NCBI RefSeq assembly: GCF_000454065.1
Contig: NZ_KE695651.1
Span: 440,258-504,257, forward strand
DNA from: Brevibacillus thermoruber 423
Lineage (GTDB): Bacteria > Bacillota > Bacilli > Brevibacillales > Brevibacillaceae
DNA: 64,000 nucleotides
Direction of reading: 5' to 3'
A program made the position numbers and the translations under genes. This document shows, piece after piece, positions 8,517 through 16,759 of this stretch. The number at the start of each line of letters is the position of its first letter. Position 1 is the stretch's first letter. The notes below the pieces were generated by a model. It was not told where the DNA came from. It was given only the letters and a program-made list of their open reading frames with translations, and searched no databases.

Positions 8517-8900
8517 GTGTTTCGCACGATGATGAAAGCAAAAATCCACCGCGCCACCGTCACGGAAGCCAACCTGAACTACGTCGGCAGCATCACCATC
8601 GACAAGGAGATTCTCGATGCGCTGGACATCCTGCCGAACGAAAAGGTGCAAATCGTCAACAACAACAACGGCGCGCGTCTGGAAACCTACGTGATCGAAG
8701 GAGAGCCGGGCAGCGGGGTCATCTGCCTGAACGGAGCCGCCGCCCGCCTGGTGCAGCCGGGCGACATCGTCATCATCATTTCGTACGCGATGATGACGGA
8801 CGAAGAGGCTCGCACCCACAAACCGCGCGTCGCCATTATGGACGAGAACAACAAGATTGCCCAACTGCTGGCGGAGGAAGTGCACGCGACCGTCTATTGA
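8517..8900 (+). CDS. panD: Aspartate 1-decarboxylase proenzyme (pyruvoyl type)
   Basis: PanD makes beta-alanine from L-aspartate for pantothenate. The 127-residue proenzyme carries the self-cleavage site Gly24-Ser25 in 'NYVGSITID'; cleavage converts the serine to the pyruvoyl cofactor. '[10 protein letters not shown]' and 'NGAAARLV' are further conserved segments. It starts with GTG after AGGGGAGGAG. It closes the panBCD operon; the hairpin at 8923-8980 follows. Confidence 0.96.
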   Translation: MFRTMMKAKIHRATVTEANLNYVGSITIDKEILDALDILPNEKVQIVNNNNGARLETYVIEGEPGSGVICLNGAAARLVQPGDIVIIISYAMMTDEEARTHKPRVAIMDENNKIAQLLAEEVHATVY

Positions 8901-8922
8901 CGCGAGCGGCGGGCCTGCATAG

Positions 8923-8980
8923 AGCCACCTGCCTTGTGAGACAATGAGACTACTCACGCCTCAAGGGGGGTGGCTTTTTT
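8923..8980 (+). terminator. Hairpin after panD whose distal arm holds the next gene's ribosome binding site
   Basis: A 14-bp stem with one mismatch (8923-8936 pairing with 8962-8975) is followed by a six-T run ending one base before the ATG at 8981. The distal arm contains the A/G-rich Shine-Dalgarno sequence (8963-8973) of the TPR gene. It can therefore act as a terminator for panBCD and would mask the ribosome binding site in read-through transcripts. Confidence 0.7.
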
Positions 8981-10513
8981 ATGAAGCTGGAAGAATGGTT
9001 CTCCGCGCTGCGTTCCAAAGCGGAGACGATCGAACGGAAGTGGCCGACGGCGTCGGAGGACGAAAAGCTCCTGCTCGCCGATCAATTGTTTGAACTGCGC
9101 CAGGTGAGCGATCGGGTGGTCGATCTGTGGCTGCAGTTTGAGGAAAAGCTGTCCCTCGCGATTCGCCGCATCAAGCAGTTGGAGGGAGAGTACCCGCCTG
9201 CCGATGAAAGTCAGCCAGGGACCGCCGCGCCGGCGAAGGCAAAAGCGGGCGCCGACGCATCGCCGGGCGGACATCATGACCATGGCGGGGACGCAGCCGC
9301 AGCCAACCTGGGCGCATTCCAGGCAGAAGCGGCCGGCCGTCCCTTCGAGCACATGTACCGCAAAGGTGAAGGGTTTTATCAGCTACGCCTCTATCAGGAC
9401 GCCCGGCAGTGCTTTGCCGAACTGGTCAAGGAATCGCCGGACTGGGAGAGCGGCCGGCTCTACTACGCCTACAGCCTGTTGTTTTCCGAGGCGAGGGAGG
9501 AAGCGCTCCGGGAGTTCCGCCTGCTCAGCCGCTCGGCCCAATCGCCGGTGGTGGCGGCGATCAGCTACAACGCGATCGGCTGCATGCTGGCGGAAGAACG
9601 GCAGTGGCTGGAGGCGGCACAGGCCTTCAAGGCGGCGCTCGAACACCATCCGGGACAGCGGGAGGCCCGGTTCAACCTGGCGCTCTGCTACCTGCAGGAC
9701 GGCGATGTGCAGGAGGCGCTGGAGACGGTCGAATCGCTGCTAAATGAAGGGGACTCCGACTGGGAAGCGCAGATGCTCTGGCTGAGAGCGGCCCGCATCC
9801 TGCAGGCGCGTGACGAGACGGCGGACCCGCAGCCTCCGGACTCGCTGAAACTGCCGACGCGCAAGCTGGACAGCGAGACGCTGCGGGAGATGGCCAGCCT
9901 TTACGAATCGTTGGGCAACTATCACCGCGCCCAGGTCTGCTACCACTTTTTGGCGGAGCGGTTTCCCCGCGAAGGGTGGGCGTGGCACGGACTGGCCTGG
10001 AACACCTGGCTGATCGCCGGCACGCGGCGGGCGCTGACCCTGATGAAAAAGGCGATCAGCCTCGCGCCGGACAATCCCGACTTTGCCTTCAGCTACGGCT
10101 GGATGCTGCTGTTTGACGGCAGGGTGGACGACGCGCTGGCATCGTTTCGCTCGATCCTAAGCAAGCAGCGGGATCACCGGCTGGCCCAGTCCGGGCTGAT
10201 CACCGCTTACGAGCGGCTGGGGGACACGCCGACGGCCAAACGTTTGGCCGCGCCGTTTACCGAGGACGGGGATCCGTATATTCGTTCGCTCGGGTATTAC
10301 CATCTCGGCCGGATTGCCGTTGCGGAGGAGAACTGGCGGCTGGCGGAGCAATATTTTCGGCGGGTGCTTCCCCACAGCGACCACTTTCAGGAGATCCCGC
10401 TCTACCTGCAGTTGTGCGCCGCCAAGCTGGGGGGACCGACGGCCGCAAGCGAACTTTTGCAGCCGGAAACGGCGCCCGGAGCAGGAAAATTCCCGGACGC
10501 TGCCGAATGCTAG
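8981..10513 (+). CDS. Tetratricopeptide repeat protein
   Basis: A 510-residue soluble protein of unknown specific role. Residues about 125-480 form a series of TPR-like helical pairs, with segments such as 'GEGFYQLRLYQDARQCFAEL', 'AAQAFKAALEHHPGQREARF' and 'AISLAPDNPDFAFSYGWML'. Residues 1-65 are probably helical, followed by a low-complexity linker rich in Ala, Gly and His. TPRs mediate protein-protein contacts. It lies between panD and dinG; its ribosome binding site lies inside the preceding terminator hairpin. A TPR gene near dinG is common in related genomes, but no function is assigned. Confidence 0.8.
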   Translation: MKLEEWFSALRSKAETIERKWPTASEDEKLLLADQLFELRQVSDRVVDLWLQFEEKLSLAIRRIKQLEGEYPPADESQPGTAAPAKAKAGADASPGGHHDHGGDAAAANLGAFQAEAAGRPFEHMYRKGEGFYQLRLYQDARQCFAELVKESPDWESGRLYYAYSLLFSEAREEALREFRLLSRSAQSPVVAAISYNAIGCMLAEERQWLEAAQAFKAALEHHPGQREARFNLALCYLQDGDVQEALETVESLLNEGDSDWEAQMLWLRAARILQARDETADPQPPDSLKLPTRKLDSETLREMASLYESLGNYHRAQVCYHFLAERFPREGWAWHGLAWNTWLIAGTRRALTLMKKAISLAPDNPDFAFSYGWMLLFDGRVDDALASFRSILSKQRDHRLAQSGLITAYERLGDTPTAKRLAAPFTEDGDPYIRSLGYYHLGRIAVAEENWRLAEQYFRRVLPHSDHFQEIPLYLQLCAAKLGGPTAASELLQPETAPGAGKFPDAAEC

Positions 10514-10559
10514 GGAAGCGGACGCCCTACTGTCCGCGCACGTACGAGGTGACAAGAGG

Positions 10560-13448
10560 TTGAATCGATTTATCGTCGTAGACTTTGAGACAACGGGAAG
10601 CCACCCGCGGCAGGGGGACAGCATCATCCAGATCGGCGCCGTCGCCATCGACGACGGGCAGATTACGGAGAGCTATTCTACCCTGATCAACCCCGGGCAG
10701 CCGATCCCGCCGTTTATTACGCAGTTGACCGGCATCACGGACGACATGGTGGCCGATGCCCCCACGCTGGAGGAAGCGCTTCCCAGGTTCCTCCGCATGC
10801 TGGACGGGCGGGCCTTTGTGGCTCACAATGCCGCATTTGACCTGCAGTTTCTGCAAGAAGCCCTGCTGAGCCAGGGCTATTATACGTTTGACGGATATGT
10901 GCTGGACACGGTGGAACTGTCCCGCTTTTTGATGCCGATGCAAAACAGCTACCGCCTGGGTGAACTGGCCGACGACCTGCAGATCGAACACGACCGTCCG
11001 CATCAGGCGGACAGCGACGCGATGGCGACGGCCCGCCTGTTTTTGCATCTGTTGGACATCCTGCGCCAACTGCCGCTGGTGACGGTGCAGCGGCTGCAGA
11101 TGCTCGTCTCGTCGTTTCGCACTGACATCGACGTCCTGCTGCGCCACATCGAGATGGAAAAGCTGGCGGAGGTGCCGCTTTTGGACGAATCCGGTACCAA
11201 GACGGACGAGTCGGAGCTGTGGGACGTGTACCGTCAGCTTGCCCTGCGCAAGCGGGAAGGACGCGCCAAGACGCCGCTGGAACGCGCCGAGCCGCTGACA
11301 AAACCGTTTGCTGAGATGCTGGAGCAGATGCTTGACGAAAAGGCGGCGCTGGGGCGCAGCCTGCCCGGCTATCAGCGGCGGGAAGCGCAGGAAGCGATGA
11401 TGCGCGCGATCCATGACGCGATGAGCGACGGCGCGCATCTGCTCGTGGAAGCGGGGACGGGGACCGGCAAATCGCTCGCCTACCTGCTGCCCAGCATCGT
11501 GTGGGCCAAACAGCACCGTGAGCCGGTGGTGATCAGCACGCACACCATTCACCTGCAGGAGCAGTTGTTTCACAAGGACATCCCCGCTCTCAAGCAGTCG
11601 CTGCCGTTTGACTTTACCGCCGCCACGCTGAAGGGGCGGGGCAATTATCTCTGCCTGCGCAAGTTCGAACAAAGCCTGGAGGAACCCGTGGAGGGAAACA
11701 GTCAGGAACTCCGCCTGGTCAAAGGGCAGATGCTCACCTGGCTGACCCAGACAGAAACAGGCGACGTGGAGGAGTTGAGCCTGCCCGCTGCCGGACAGTT
11801 GTACTGGCAGCAGGTGAAAAGCGACGCCGCCTCCTGCCTGCACCGCAACTGCCCCTGGTTCAGCCGCTGCTACTATTTCCAGGCCCGGGAGCGGGCGCGG
11901 GACGCGGACATCCTGATCGTCAACCACGCGCTCTTGATCAGCGATTTGCAGGCGGAGAACCGGATCCTGCCGCCGTATGAGACGGCGGTCATCGACGAAG
12001 CCCACCATCTGGAAGAGATCGCCACCGCCCATCTCGGCAAGCAGTTGTCCACTGCCGGAATGATGTTCTTGCTGGATCGGGCGGCGGCGGAAGAAGGGAG
12101 CGTCGTGCGGCGCTTCGCCGCCGAGCTGCAGGATTGGCAGGCGGAGGATGGCGGCAGGGTCGCGGAGACCTTGGCGGAGATGGACAAGCTGTTCCCCGCG
12201 CTGCGCGAAAAGGCGCTGCAGATGACGCAGCTTCTGTACCAGTGGGCGGCGGACCGGGGAGAGGAGACCACCGACACCGGGCGGGAAACGGTGCGGTACC
12301 GCAAGGAGTCGTTTTCCGGCCGGCACGAACGGATTCGCAGGGCGGCGCGCCGGGTGATCGAAGCGCTCACCGCGTACGCGGCGTCCATGGACCGCCTGCT
12401 GCAGTGCATCCCCGCCGACGAAAAACCGCCGTACGAGCTGCGCAGCCTGCGGACGGATGTGTCCGGCCTGGTGGACGAACTTCAGGAAACGGCCGAACTG
12501 CTTCACTTCTTTTTGCTGGAACCGGACGCGGAGTACGTCTGCTGGATGGAAGTGGAGGCCCGCACCCCCCGCAAGCACGTCTATCTGCACGCCGCGCCGC
12601 TGAAGGTCGCCGATGCGCTCGCCCATCCGCTGTTCGCAGCAAAGCGCAGCCTGATTCTCACCTCGGCCACCTTGACGGTCAAGAACAGCTTTGCTTACAT
12701 GATCGAGCGGTTTGGCCTGGATCGGATGCCGAAGGAACGGGTGCGTACCCTGGCCCTGCCCTCCCCGTTTGCCTACGAGGAACAGGGGCTGCTGTTCATC
12801 CCTTCCGACTTTCCCGCCCCGGGAAAAGAAAGCGACGAACACTACCTGGAAGCGGTCGTGCAGGGCTGCCTGGACGTGATCCGCGCCGCCGGCGGCCGGA
12901 CGCTGATCCTGTTTACGTCCCACTCGATGCTCCGCCAGGTGTACCAGTTGATGAAGGAGCAGTTGGCGGACGAGCCGTACACCCTGCTCGGCCACGGCAT
13001 CGACAGCAGCAACCGCAGCAAGCTGGTCCGGCTGTTCCAACGGCTGGAACACGGTGTGCTGCTGGGGACCAGCAGTTTTTGGGAGGGCGTGGACATCCCC
13101 GGCGAAGCGCTGAGCTGCCTGGTCATCGTGCGGCTTCCCTTTACGCCGCCCAATCACCCCGTCTACCAGGGGAGAGCGGAGCAGTTGAAAGCGGACGGGA
13201 AAAACGCCTTCATGTCGCTGGCCCTGCCGCAAGCGGTGATCCAGTTCAAGCAGGGCGTCGGCCGGCTGATCCGGCATCATTTGGACCGCGGCGTCGTGGT
13301 CGTGTTTGACGGACGAATCGTCGAGTCCCGCTACGGCCGGGCGTTTTTGCAATCCCTGCCGCCGTTTCAGGTGCAGACGGGCACCTGGCCGGAGCTCCGC
13401 GAGCGGATCGGTCCGTTTCTGGCCCAAGAGACCGGCACGGAGCTGTAG
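10560..13448 (+). CDS. dinG: ATP-dependent helicase/exonuclease DinG
   Basis: A 962-residue fusion of a DEDDh 3'-5' exonuclease domain (residues 1 to about 170, 'VVDFETTGSHP', later 'AHNAAFDLQFL' and 'HQADSDAMATA') to an XPD-like superfamily 2 helicase (Walker A 'EAGTGTGKSLAYL', DEAH box 'DEAHHLEE', motif VI 'QFKQGVGRLIRHH'). Four cysteines occur before the DEAH box in the order C-x60-C-x4-C-x5-C; the last three match the spacing of the iron-sulfur ligands of E. coli DinG. TTG 10560 is chosen because it immediately precedes the exonuclease domain and has GAGGTGA upstream; the frame is open further upstream into the TPR gene. It repairs or unwinds damaged DNA/R-loops in known homologues. Confidence 0.92.
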   Translation: MNRFIVVDFETTGSHPRQGDSIIQIGAVAIDDGQITESYSTLINPGQPIPPFITQLTGITDDMVADAPTLEEALPRFLRMLDGRAFVAHNAAFDLQFLQEALLSQGYYTFDGYVLDTVELSRFLMPMQNSYRLGELADDLQIEHDRPHQADSDAMATARLFLHLLDILRQLPLVTVQRLQMLVSSFRTDIDVLLRHIEMEKLAEVPLLDESGTKTDESELWDVYRQLALRKREGRAKTPLERAEPLTKPFAEMLEQMLDEKAALGRSLPGYQRREAQEAMMRAIHDAMSDGAHLLVEAGTGTGKSLAYLLPSIVWAKQHREPVVISTHTIHLQEQLFHKDIPALKQSLPFDFTAATLKGRGNYLCLRKFEQSLEEPVEGNSQELRLVKGQMLTWLTQTETGDVEELSLPAAGQLYWQQVKSDAASCLHRNCPWFSRCYYFQARERARDADILIVNHALLISDLQAENRILPPYETAVIDEAHHLEEIATAHLGKQLSTAGMMFLLDRAAAEEGSVVRRFAAELQDWQAEDGGRVAETLAEMDKLFPALREKALQMTQLLYQWAADRGEETTDTGRETVRYRKESFSGRHERIRRAARRVIEALTAYAASMDRLLQCIPADEKPPYELRSLRTDVSGLVDELQETAELLHFFLLEPDAEYVCWMEVEARTPRKHVYLHAAPLKVADALAHPLFAAKRSLILTSATLTVKNSFAYMIERFGLDRMPKERVRTLALPSPFAYEEQGLLFIPSDFPAPGKESDEHYLEAVVQGCLDVIRAAGGRTLILFTSHSMLRQVYQLMKEQLADEPYTLLGHGIDSSNRSKLVRLFQRLEHGVLLGTSSFWEGVDIPGEALSCLVIVRLPFTPPNHPVYQGRAEQLKADGKNAFMSLALPQAVIQFKQGVGRLIRHHLDRGVVVVFDGRIVESRYGRAFLQSLPPFQVQTGTWPELRERIGPFLAQETGTEL

Positions 13449-13479
13449 GCGTTGAGCGGCCGGCTTGCATGCAATCCCG

Positions 13480-13511
13480 GCGAGACTCATAAAATGAAGC
13501 AATAGTCTCGC
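13480..13511 (+). promoter_or_regulatory. Hairpin between dinG and the lipoprotein gene
   Basis: An 8-bp inverted repeat (GCGAGACT / AGTCTCGC) with a 16-base AT-rich loop. It lacks a T run, so it is not a clear terminator. The loop contains CATAAAAT, which could be a -10 element. It may be an operator or a leader hairpin; the role is open. Confidence 0.3.
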
Positions 13512-13533
13512 AGGGATTTAGGTGATAGAATAA

Positions 13534-14427
13534 ATGCTGGGGAATACGCGTAGGGCTTGGCTGCTGCTGCTGTGCGTCGTGCTGTTTGCCGGCTGCTCGA
13601 TCGACAGCCATTTGCAGGGAGTGGTAAAGGTGGAGGACCCCTTCGCCAGCGACGACGAACGCGAATTTGTCGGGCTGGTGATCCACTTTCTCGCCCTGCC
13701 GCATGGCGAGAGCACGCTGATCCGACTGCCGGGCGGAAAAACCATGCTGGTCGACACGGGAAGCGCGGAAGACTGGCCCGTCTTGTTCGGCATGCTGTCC
13801 GAGCGAAAGCTGACGCGTCTGGACTATGTTGTCGTGACTAACGATCAGCCGGAACAAGCGGGGGGCTTTGCCTTTCTCAGCGACCGGATGCCGGTGGATA
13901 CGGTCATTCTGCCCCGTCTGATCGAGCCGTCGATTCGCAGGCTGGTCCCGCTCAAAGGGGACAAAAAGCTGCTGCCCGTCGCGGACGGCGACGCGATCAG
14001 ACTGGACAACGACGTGGTGTTGGACGTGCTTCATCCCAGCGAACCGCTGTTTTTGTCTCCGCAGGACAATTCCCTGGTGTTCCGGCTGCGGCACGGCCAG
14101 CTTCGCTTTCTATTCGCCAGCGCCGTCAATGAAAAGGCGGAAGAGCGCCTGCTGGAGAAGCACGGCGGCCAGTTGAAGGCGGAAGTGCTGAAAGTGGCCG
14201 ACCAGGGGAGAAACCAGGCCTCTTCCCAGCCGTTTCTCACCAAGGTGGACCCGCAGGTGGCGGTGATTCTGACCGGCAAGTCCCGAAACGAGATGAAAGA
14301 CAGCCAGGAGGAAGTGCTGGAACGCCTGGGCGAATCGTGGGCGGAGACCTACATCACCAGCCAGCACGGCACGATCGCGATCCTGTCCAACGGCAGGGAT
14401 TACCGTGTCGTCAAGCGAAAAAAGTAA
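13534..14427 (+). CDS. Lipoprotein with degenerate metallo-beta-lactamase (ComEC C-terminal-like) domain
   Basis: The 297-residue product has a lipoprotein signal peptide with lipobox 'LFAGC' (Cys21). The rest matches the fold pattern of the ComEC-type metallo-beta-lactamase domain: 'ESTLIRLPGGKTMLVDTG' and 'LHPSEPLFLSPQDNSLVFRL' correspond to conserved strands. The metal-binding HxHxDH loop, normally like SHPDADHIGG, is replaced by 'TNDQPEQAGG' (residues about 102-111), and the later Asp ligand region reads 'FASAVNEKAEE'. It is probably non-catalytic and located outside the membrane. It overlaps the upstream region of rex. The partner or ligand is unknown. Confidence 0.75.
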   Translation: MLGNTRRAWLLLLCVVLFAGCSIDSHLQGVVKVEDPFASDDEREFVGLVIHFLALPHGESTLIRLPGGKTMLVDTGSAEDWPVLFGMLSERKLTRLDYVVVTNDQPEQAGGFAFLSDRMPVDTVILPRLIEPSIRRLVPLKGDKKLLPVADGDAIRLDNDVVLDVLHPSEPLFLSPQDNSLVFRLRHGQLRFLFASAVNEKAEERLLEKHGGQLKAEVLKVADQGRNQASSQPFLTKVDPQVAVILTGKSRNEMKDSQEEVLERLGESWAETYITSQHGTIAILSNGRDYRVVKRKK

Positions 14428-14443
14428 GGAGGAAGGACCGTAC

Positions 14444-15067
14444 GTGGCCAAAAGTGAAAAGATTTCGGAAGCGGTCGTTCGCCGTTTGCCGATTTATCTG
14501 CGCTACCTGAGTTATTTGCAGCAAGTGGGCGTGACGACGGTATCCTCCCAGCAGATGGGCAAAAATCTGGACGTCAACCCCGCCCAAATCCGCAAAGACT
14601 TAGCCGCGTTCGGCGATTTCGGCAAGAAAGGCATCGGCTATGACGTCAACTACCTGGTGGAAAAAATCCGCCAGATTCTCAAACTGGATCAGGAAATTCG
14701 CGTCGCGCTCGTCGGCGCCGGCCATCTCGGCCACGCGATCAGCAACTACAACGCGTTCCTGAAGGATCAGATGCGGATCGCGGCGATTTTTGACAGCGAT
14801 CCGGCCAAGCAGGGCAAGCAGATTGCGGGGATCACGATCCAGCCGCTGGAAGAGCTGAAGCAGACAGTGAAGGATCGGCACATTCGCCTGGCGATCATCA
14901 CGGTCCCGGCTGCCGCCGCCCAATCGGTGGCCGATCTCTTGATCGAGGCGGGGATCGAAGGCATCCTCAACTTCGCGCCGACGACCATCCGGACGGAGAA
15001 AGAGGTGCGCATCCACTATGCGGATGTGACGTCCAGCCTGCAAAGTCTCGCCTATTATTTAACGTAA
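14444..15067 (+). CDS. rex: Redox-sensing transcriptional repressor Rex
   Basis: Rex senses the NADH/NAD+ ratio and represses fermentative and respiratory genes when NADH is low. The 207-residue protein has an N-terminal winged helix ('VTTVSSQQMGKNLDVNPAQIRKDL' spans the recognition region, given here in pieces 'SSQQMG' and 'NPAQIRKDLAAFGDFG') and a Rossmann domain with 'VALVGAGHLGHAI'. The GTG at 14444 is chosen because AAGGAGG lies about ten bases upstream; an in-frame start at 14405 lies inside the previous gene. Rex binding sites with the TTGTGAA...TTCACAA pattern were not found nearby. Confidence 0.95.
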   Translation: MAKSEKISEAVVRRLPIYLRYLSYLQQVGVTTVSSQQMGKNLDVNPAQIRKDLAAFGDFGKKGIGYDVNYLVEKIRQILKLDQEIRVALVGAGHLGHAISNYNAFLKDQMRIAAIFDSDPAKQGKQIAGITIQPLEELKQTVKDRHIRLAIITVPAAAAQSVADLLIEAGIEGILNFAPTTIRTEKEVRIHYADVTSSLQSLAYYLT

Positions 15068-15082
15068 GAACGGAGTGGAACG

Positions 15083-16381
15083 ATGAAACAGACGATCTTG
15101 ACTCACGCCACCGTGATCACCGTAAACGACCAGAACGAGGTGATCCACGACGGAGCCGTCGCGTTTGCCGGCAGCACGATTACGTACGTCGGCCCCACGC
15201 CTGAGGACGTGTCCGGCTACGACGAGGTGATCGACCTGAAGGGCAACTACCTCCTGCCGGGCCTGATCAACACGCACGGCCATGCGGGCATGTCGCTCTT
15301 GCGCGGATACTCCGACGACCTGCCGCTGCAGCAGTGGCTCGAAGACAAAATGTGGCCGCTGGAAGCGCAGTTTACCGCCGACCATGTGAAATGGGGCACA
15401 TACCTGTCGCTGATTGAGATGATCCGCACGGGAACGACGACCTTCGTCGACATGTACGACCACATGGACGAAGTGGCCAAAGCGGTGGAAGCGACCGGAA
15501 TGCGCGCCCGGCTGTGCCGCGGCATGATCGGCCTCTGCTCGGAGGAAGAGCGGGCGGCCAAACTGCGGGAGGCTACCGCTTTTGCCAAAAACTGGCACAA
15601 TCAGGCGGACGGCCGCATCACCACGATGCTTGCGCCTCATGCGCCGTACACCTGCCCGCCGGAATTTATCACGCAAATTGTGGAACGGGCGGAAGAGCTT
15701 TCCCTGCCGATCCACATCCACATGTCGGAAACAAAGTGGGAAGTGGGCCAAAACGAGCGGGATTACGGCCTTCGTCCGGTCGCCCACCTGGAAAAACTGG
15801 GCGTGTTCCGCCGTCCGACGCTGGTAGCACATGCCGTTCATCTGACGGATGAAGAAATGGACGTATTGGCAAAATATCAAGTGAAAGTCTCCCACAACGT
15901 GGTGAGCAACCTGAAGCTGGCCAGCGGCGTGGCGCCGGTTCCCCAAATGCTGGCGAAAGGAATCAGCGTTTCGCTGGGAACGGACAGCACCGCCAGCAAC
16001 AACAACCTGAACCTGTTTGAGGAACTGAAGCTGGCCGCCATTCTGCACAAGGGAGTGGGCTACGATCCCGTTGCCGTTCCGGCGGAAGAAGCGCTGCGCA
16101 TGGCGACCCGCTACGGGGCGGACGGCGTGTTCCAGCCGGATGAGCTGGGTTCGATCGAAACCGGCAAGCAGGCGGACCTGATCGTCCTGGACAGCCATCA
16201 GGCCCATTTCCATCCCGCTCACAACCCGGTCTCCCACGTGGTGTATGCGGCCAACGGACGGGACGTGACCGACACGATCGTGGCCGGCCGGTTCCTGATG
16301 CGCAACCGCGAGCTGTTGACCGTGGATGAAGAGCGCGTGATTTTTGAAGCGAACCGCGTGTTCCAAACGCTGAAACGGTAA
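15083..16381 (+). CDS. mtaD: 5-methylthioadenosine/S-adenosylhomocysteine deaminase
   Basis: A 432-residue amidohydrolase that deaminates S-adenosylhomocysteine and methylthioadenosine. Zinc-binding motifs are visible: 'INTHGHAGMSLLRG' (HxH), the central 'HIHMSETKWE' and 'LGTDSTASNNNLNLF' near residue 295. 'LAPHAPYTCP' also matches the family. GGAGTGG precedes the ATG. It begins 15 bases after rex, so they may share a transcript. The substrate preference between MTA, SAH and 5'-deoxyadenosine cannot be read from the sequence. Confidence 0.9.
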   Translation: MKQTILTHATVITVNDQNEVIHDGAVAFAGSTITYVGPTPEDVSGYDEVIDLKGNYLLPGLINTHGHAGMSLLRGYSDDLPLQQWLEDKMWPLEAQFTADHVKWGTYLSLIEMIRTGTTTFVDMYDHMDEVAKAVEATGMRARLCRGMIGLCSEEERAAKLREATAFAKNWHNQADGRITTMLAPHAPYTCPPEFITQIVERAEELSLPIHIHMSETKWEVGQNERDYGLRPVAHLEKLGVFRRPTLVAHAVHLTDEEMDVLAKYQVKVSHNVVSNLKLASGVAPVPQMLAKGISVSLGTDSTASNNNLNLFEELKLAAILHKGVGYDPVAVPAEEALRMATRYGADGVFQPDELGSIETGKQADLIVLDSHQAHFHPAHNPVSHVVYAANGRDVTDTIVAGRFLMRNRELLTVDEERVIFEANRVFQTLKR

Positions 16382-16410
16382 AAGGCTCCTGTCAGGGCAA
16401 ATGACAGGAG
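16379..16410 (-). terminator. Intrinsic terminator for the minus strand (small gene 16625-16464)
   Basis: A perfect 9-bp stem CTCCTGTCA / TGACAGGAG (16386-16394, 16402-16410). Only on the minus strand is it followed by a U-rich run (CCTTTTAC), so it terminates leftward transcription. It may also weakly stop mtaD transcription. Confidence 0.65.
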
Positions 16411-16463
16411 AAGTGGAGCGTAGGTGTAGGTAGAGGAAGTTTTGTTTGGACGCCATGCCGCGC

Positions 16464-16625
16464 TCATTTTTGCCACACGTCCGTAAGCGGGGCGTGGCGG
16501 AACTCCAGTGTGGGCGAGTGGGTCAAGGTTCTCAGCGGCGACGACAACGCTGCCCAGGAGACGCGGTATTCCTGCAGCAGATACCCTAGCACGTCAGGAG
16601 ATGTCGATCGTTGCGACGGTTTCAC
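16464..16625 (-). CDS. Small protein of 53 residues, unknown function
   Basis: On the minus strand a GTG at 16625 follows a full AGGAGGTG (16631-16638) at five bases. The frame encodes 53 residues starting MKPSQRSTSPDVLGYLLQEY and ending VWQK, with no signal peptide or membrane segment; it is mildly basic. A minus-strand terminator follows 54 bases after the stop codon. The combination of strong ribosome binding site, sensible length and own terminator in an otherwise empty 378-bp gap (16382-16759) makes it a likely real gene. No family is recognised. Confidence 0.6.
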   Translation of the reverse strand: MKPSQRSTSPDVLGYLLQEYRVSWAALSSPLRTLTHSPTLEFRHAPLTDVWQK

Positions 16626-16759
16626 GCGCTCACCTCCTCGGGGTGTATCTGTAGTATGGCCGGGACGCCGGGGGGTATGTTTAGCAAGTTTTCCGTACCG
16701 TTCTAAAACCTTCCCGCCTCACATAGGTTAAGGAAAAAACGGGACAGGAGGGGAAGGAC

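Noticed and set aside
16722-16730. CATAGGTTA as a sigma-K -10 before the 228-residue membrane protein gene
   Set aside because: No AC at 16-17 bp upstream and the start site would fall on the ribosome binding site.
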